Positions 58,788 through 64,000 of a DNA stretch of 64,000 bases are shown piece by piece. The DNA comes from Theocolax elegans. Its lineage: Eukaryota > Arthropoda > Insecta > Hymenoptera > Cerocephalidae. A model generated the notes under the pieces. It made no database searches and had not been told where the DNA came from. It saw only the letters and a list, made by a program, of their open reading frames with translations. Every line of letters starts with the position of its first letter. The first letter of the stretch is position 1. The translations under genes and the position numbers were made by a program. The DNA lies in NCBI GenBank assembly GCA_026168455.1, contig CM047425.1:85625580-85689579 (forward strand), read 5' to 3'.

Positions 58788-61700
58788 GAAAGAAGAGGGA
58801 CCACAACCCTGGGACGGAAAGAAAAGAAGGAAACAGACGGAAGGAAAAATACTCGGACTCTCGTGCTGGGATTAATTTACTGCAATCTCGCGGATTTACG
58901 ATTCCCTGAGAATTATAAGTACATTTGTCCGACCCCCTACTATTATTCGGTGTCTTGCTACGGTGGCTCTTTCTTGTGTCCTACAGATGCTAGAAATAGC
59001 GATGCCTTACCTACCCTATCAAACGACCCGGAAAACCTGTCTTCTGACAATTTTATTTACTTTCTCATTCAAGAATACTATACGCACTGTTATTTCTCAC
59101 GCGTGTTTTAAGTCTTATATTATTAATTATGGTCGTTTCCCCTTTAGAATTAATACTTCGTAAGAAAATCGATAAACTTTAAGAAATACATGAATTAATA
59201 ATCTCTTGTAAATTGATATTTTAACAATATTTAAACTCTTCGTATTTCTGCCAAGAAACTTTTATACAAAATGTATAGCATTTTAAAATACACTTGTCAG
59301 CATATTTAAAATAATTAAGACGCTAAACTTTTAAGAATAAGTAACTTTAATTATTTGTAAATAATATTGAATTAATATTTACTATTTAAGATCGAAGTTA
59401 CAAATATAAATTTCTAGATCAAGTAACAAATATTAATTTTAAAGTAATTTTCTTTTGTTTTTACTTTATTTACAAAATGTTGTGTATATATAGGAAGAAT
59501 TGCTTAATTAAATCTAATTTTTCAATTCTTATACTTTGTTACATTTTTCATTTTTAAATACATATAAATAATAACTTTAATAAATAATAAAATAGCAATA
59601 ACCTAATAAAAAAAGAAATAGTCTATACAACATCTAAATAGATACCGAAACTATTCAGTTATATATTACAGACAAAGAGAAAACGATTTAGTAGCAGTTT
59701 TCAAATGCTTTTTAGATAGAACAAGTAAATATTAATAAAGTAAAAAATGTTTAATAAATGATAATGAATAAACCTTAATAATAAATATTTAACGATTTTA
59801 GAAATAAATAACAATCTTCTTAAATATTAATAAAACTGTAGAAAGAGAGAGTAATAGACTGCAGTGAGTCTATAGACATCAAGGAATCAAAATTAAGGTA
59901 ACCGATCGTATTATGGGGAAAAAATGAGAGGATATCTGCAAGTTTTCTTTGAAAAACTAATACGAATTGTTTTGGCGTATTAACTGTTTTGACTTAAAAT
60001 CATTTTTGTAATAAAAATTGAATATATAATTTTTAGATGGGAATTTTGAGTAAAAAAGACATAAGCTTTAAACCCAAACACATTATACATTAATTAGCGA
60101 TTTAAAAATCAGTCGTAAAGGATTTTTAAGGATTAATTTTTATGTTAAAAAATATAAGGAATAACCATTTTCTGAATCTGACATACTTTTAAATAGAAGT
60201 ATTAAGAACCAATAATCTCTATTGGTACATTTAATTTGTAGTATTATTGTTCCTAATATATTCGCTGAAAATTATTCAGCTACATTTAAAACACGATGTC
60301 AATAACCATCTTTAGCAGAAACGACATTTGTGAAAGATCAATGCCTTCATTAAATCCTTTAACTTACTTAATGCTCCCTTGCGTTTTCGAATTCCTCTAA
60401 TTTATAACGGGTTTTCTCCGCGTACTCTCGAAGGATCGTTTGACATCCGCACTCTACAAATAAACCTGACTTTTTTTCCTTCACCCTTGCACTTTGTTTC
60501 CTTCGAAAAATCCTGATCCTTTTTACGTTCTTTCTCATTTCGGCGTCAATCAATGCCCAAGCTGTTTTTCTTCTAACCCGAGTCTTTTGCCTTTAGCTTC
60601 GCTTCCGATTCGTATCGACTGATTCCTGGCCGCACCTCGTGTTCTATCAACCAGTAATCCGGTACACTTACAACTAGACGAAGATTGAGAGAATAAACGA
60701 TTGTCGTTTTTTCATAGATGAATTGACACGACTTTTCGATACGGTTTCATTCGCATCATTTATTTATCACGCCAATTCATTTGTCACCGTATAATACCAC
60801 CTAGTCAGCTTATTACATGTATATGCGTATATGCATTTGCATAAACGGAAACAATTTATCTATTACTTATTGATTAGGTGTTACAGTAGAGAATTTTGAA
60901 AGGATGAGGGATTCATCAATGTAAAAACGGCTATAAGAGCAGCTAGCATTTGTCAATAAATCAATATTGAAAATTCTTGTTCTTTGACAAATGTCAACAG
61001 AATTTCTTGTCAACTTTAAATATATTTCTATTAATTGACTCTTAGAGAACGTTTATAGATTTTTATAAAGTCAAAAACAACTACTCTTGCAGAAAAATAT
61101 TAGAAACAATTACACCACAGATAATCAGAGCTATCAAGAAAGTATCGTAATAAAAAAGACTAATCTACCTTTCTTGTCATATTTTTATATCCATTGGAAC
61201 ATAAAGTATATTCATTATAACAGTTATCTTGCAGCGACATATGCAGGAAAACCTGATTTTTATAAGTATATTGACTTTGTATGTGTATATAGTTAAAAAA
61301 TTATGAAATTATTAAAAAACTCACGCATTTTAGAATAACAAATTTTATTTTTTTATTAAATACTCATATATATTTATATAATTTTGATTAGAAAAAAGAA
61401 AGATGTAGGTGTACTTGATTCCAGTTTGAAACTATCATTAATTGTTTAAGTCTAAGTTATATTCAAAGTTACGTTAGAATTCATTCACATATACCTTCGA
61501 TAATCTTCATTTAATATTATAGACGAAATTTCAGTGGATAATAATTTAGACTTTGCTACTGATATTCAGGTATATAAGCTTTCAAACTAAATTTACAAAT
61601 TAATTCTAATTCAAATTAGTATTCAACTTTGCGTTTCAAACAAGTCATATTAGTATTACTATGTATAAGTTTTATTAGCATAAGCACAAATATAAATTGT

Positions 61701-63452
61701 ATTCATCATATTTTGTAGTACATGTATAAGGTTTAAAACGTGTGAATCTAAAAATACTGCAATCAATAAGTACGATTTTCATTGATTGAATACATACAAT
61801 TATCACGTATTGATAAAATTTGTGCTAAAAATAATTGTATAATAAATTCTAATAGATGATTGAAACAATTGATTCAACTAAATATATTCACTTGGATATT
61901 TATAATAAATATTTAAAGTTAATAACACACATATAAATCTACAAAACATTTATTAGTTTCACGTTTCGTCAAATATATATTTAATTATATATTCCGCCAA
62001 TATATTGAATTCTTTTTAGTGCGGGTATATTATACGTTACGTGGATATTATAGTAAACCGAAGGATTAAGTATTTGGAGAAATAAGAAATATATATTTAT
62101 ATAGGAGTAAAAGTACTTGTGCTAATATTCGATTTCCGTGTTGGTACTTGACTGTAATATGCTCTGAATCGATAGCAGCACATGCAAAGTGATCATATAT
62201 TTCAGAGATAGCAAACGTAAATTCTTGAAATATGGGTACATCGGTATACGCTTAAAAACTAGAAATTGCATATTTGTATTCTGATCCTTGAAATGTAGAG
62301 AAATATGCAAAGACTTATGCTTTTTAAACATTAAATTGTTGTTTCAGTAAAATTACGATTATCTGAAGAGTAAACTCATTTTTATATATAAAGTATATCA
62401 TATTTATGAAGTAACTTATTATTTTATCACAAATCAAATCAAATTATAATGCCCTAGTTATTTTATTGAAAAAGTAACATGGTGCATAACGCATTATGTA
62501 TATTGAAAATGAAGAAAATAATATATGTCATACTTAAAAATACGTTTGAAATATATTTTTGCAACATTTTTTATAACTATAAAATATTATTATTTCTGTA
62601 GAGGAAGAATTTATTAAATGTACGTAAAAATGTAGTAATAGAGAATTTATTACTTATTATTTTTTCAATTGAATTTTGTCAGGCAACAAAAGTTATCGAG
62701 ATCGAGGTACTTGAAGAAAATGTTATAAATCCTTTGAATATTGTCCCGATGAATGAGCAAGCAATAATACAGTTCATTGCTTTGAAAAGTCTGTAAAAAA
62801 TGATCCTGCCGTGTTGTAAGCATTTTCGTCAGTTCTTTGGAAGGATTGCCATCTTTCATCCTGCAACAGTACTGGGAAAGCTAAAGGAAAGCTTGAAAGC
62901 ATTGCGCCTGACTTCCTGCACGTAGAAGGTCGACACCGAGCTTTACCAGTGCAGAGAGGAAACGTGGTAATTATCTTCCGAAATTCTTCTCTTTCCCTTC
63001 GAGTAACCAAGCTTTGGGTTTTATTCTGTCCCTACTTCTCGTCATGTCTCTGCACCTCGTGTTTCACCTCGTTTCGTAGGTACAAAAGCCAGCCAGCTTA
63101 CCGCTCCTGTAATCGAGCTTACGCGCCGGCAAATTCTTCATGTTGGGCTTTATGCACATACTTCGCTTATCTCCTTCTCTCTTGAATATAACGGCGGTGA
63201 GAGAGAACTTTTCAGCAATATTGCATGAAAACTCGTATTTATGTGTTAAATTTTAAATTTTGCATTCGAACTACTAGATTTAAATAATATTTATTTCGTT
63301 GCTACTTTAGTAGATACATTTCTTCTAGTTACCCATATTCACTCATCTCTCTATCTAGTATTAAGAAATACTGTAAAGAAGTCAAACTTAGTATTATTGC
63401 GAGCTAAAAAATCAATGTTCCTGTTTGTATTAACCCATTACTGCCGACGCGG
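58788..63452. other. Intergenic, no gene supported
   Basis: GC-richer patches at 58790-59060, 60360-60680 and 62800-63190 carry short frames on both strands but no motifs, splice structure or repeats that I recognise. The rest is AT-rich. Confidence 0.4.
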
Positions 63453-63957
63453 AAATTTTTGGACACTTGATATTTCCGAAGGGGTTTAAAAAAATGAAAT
63501 CAAAACATGTTTCTATATTAGGTCTTTTTGGCTGTCCTATCGGTTTCTAAGGTCTGTTTGACCTTACGACCCTTTGGAAAGGAGTCTCAGCAGTTTTAAA
63601 GAAGTAATATTTACACTTGAATATTCGCATAATCTTTATGGATATAACTGTAAAAGTGATCTCTCATTAATATTTCAATGCTACTTACTCAAAAAACTAT
63701 GTATACATTTTGGAAGGATGGTAAATAATGGTTGAGGGAGAAATTTTATTACATATTTGTAAATAATATTTTTTTTCGTTGTCCAACAAATTACTATAGT
63801 GTTTTTCAATGGGAAAAACTACCTTTTTGAAACTGCTGAGGATCGTAGGGTCAAACTGACCTCAGAAACTGATAGAGTAGCAAAAATCATCTATAGGAAC
63901 AATGTCTCAATCTCGTCTTTTTTCAAATCCGTTCGGAAATATCGAGTGTCCAAAAAT
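63453..63957. mobile_element. Foldback element with long imperfect arms
   Basis: Left ATTTTTGGACACTTGATATTTCCGA pairs (imperfectly) with right TCGGAAATATCGAGTGTCC. Homology continues inward through TCGGTTTCTAAGGTCTGTTTGACC and its mirrored counterpart, and through CAGCAGTTT / AAACTGCTG. A TTAACCCATTACTGCC lies just left of it, but no second TTAA is visible on the right. No transposase frame. Confidence 0.7.
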
Positions 63958-64000
63958 GTGAATATATAATTCATTTCGGTAAATAAAAAATAACTGAACT

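Noticed and set aside
58546..58875. 109-codon Arg/Glu-rich frame
   Set aside because: Driven by the GA microsatellite and a purine-rich tract; no splice sites or motifs.
62774..63185. Frames on both strands in a GC-richer patch
   Set aside because: No motif, no splice structure, and neither strand shows clear codon bias.
1..64000. CRISPR array or bacterial operon
   Set aside because: Introns, caspases, LTR retroelements and a tRNA-derived SINE show eukaryotic DNA; no regularly spaced direct repeats of CRISPR type.

Overview
The window looks like nuclear DNA of a hymenopteran insect, probably an ant. It is strongly AT-rich with small GC/CpG-richer islands, genes have short GT-AG introns, there are two tandem insect-type caspases, and about a third of the sequence is transposon debris (Ty3/gypsy and BEL/Pao LTR elements, MITEs, foldback elements and a tRNA-derived SINE). 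The species call is inference. No CRISPR, rRNA or functional tRNA was seen.

Layout. 1-4165 is AT-rich non-coding DNA with one striking 54-bp palindrome. 4166-19416 (minus) holds a broken DUF4806-type gene. One of its exons is split by a 13.5-kb chimeric LTR retroelement (5075-18600, plus strand) flanked by a 4-bp ACTT duplication. The retroelement reads: 1,030-bp LTR, tRNA-Arg-type primer site, 2.6-kb leader packed with two alternating classes of covarying hairpins, intact 880-916-codon gag, a decayed BEL/Pao 5' half, a second copy of the last 1.6 kb of gag, a wrecked pol lacking protease and integrase core, and a truncated 3' LTR. 20.6-25 kb carries a MITE, an inverted-repeat element and a SINE relic.

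26.1-31.3 kb encodes an effector caspase with up to three candidate first exons, one of which would add a hydrophobic N-terminus. 36.0-37.4 kb encodes a two-exon, 112-aa protein I do not recognise. 40.7-50.0 kb encodes a second, divergent caspase. Its introns are swollen by MITEs, a palindrome-rich block, SINEs, a giant TTAA-flanked foldback element and a recent Mag-like gypsy deletion derivative with identical 205-bp LTRs.

50.0-64.0 kb has no gene I can support. It contains a nested set of inverted-repeat elements (53.16-55.37 kb) with a tRNA-like sequence at the centre, a 20-bp minisatellite, a GA microsatellite and two more foldback elements.

The two caspases share the same internal exon phases, which fits tandem duplication. 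Both keep the catalytic His and Cys; the second has a shortened substrate loop. The most unusual structure is the retroelement's hairpin-array leader together with the gag-BEL-gag chimera.
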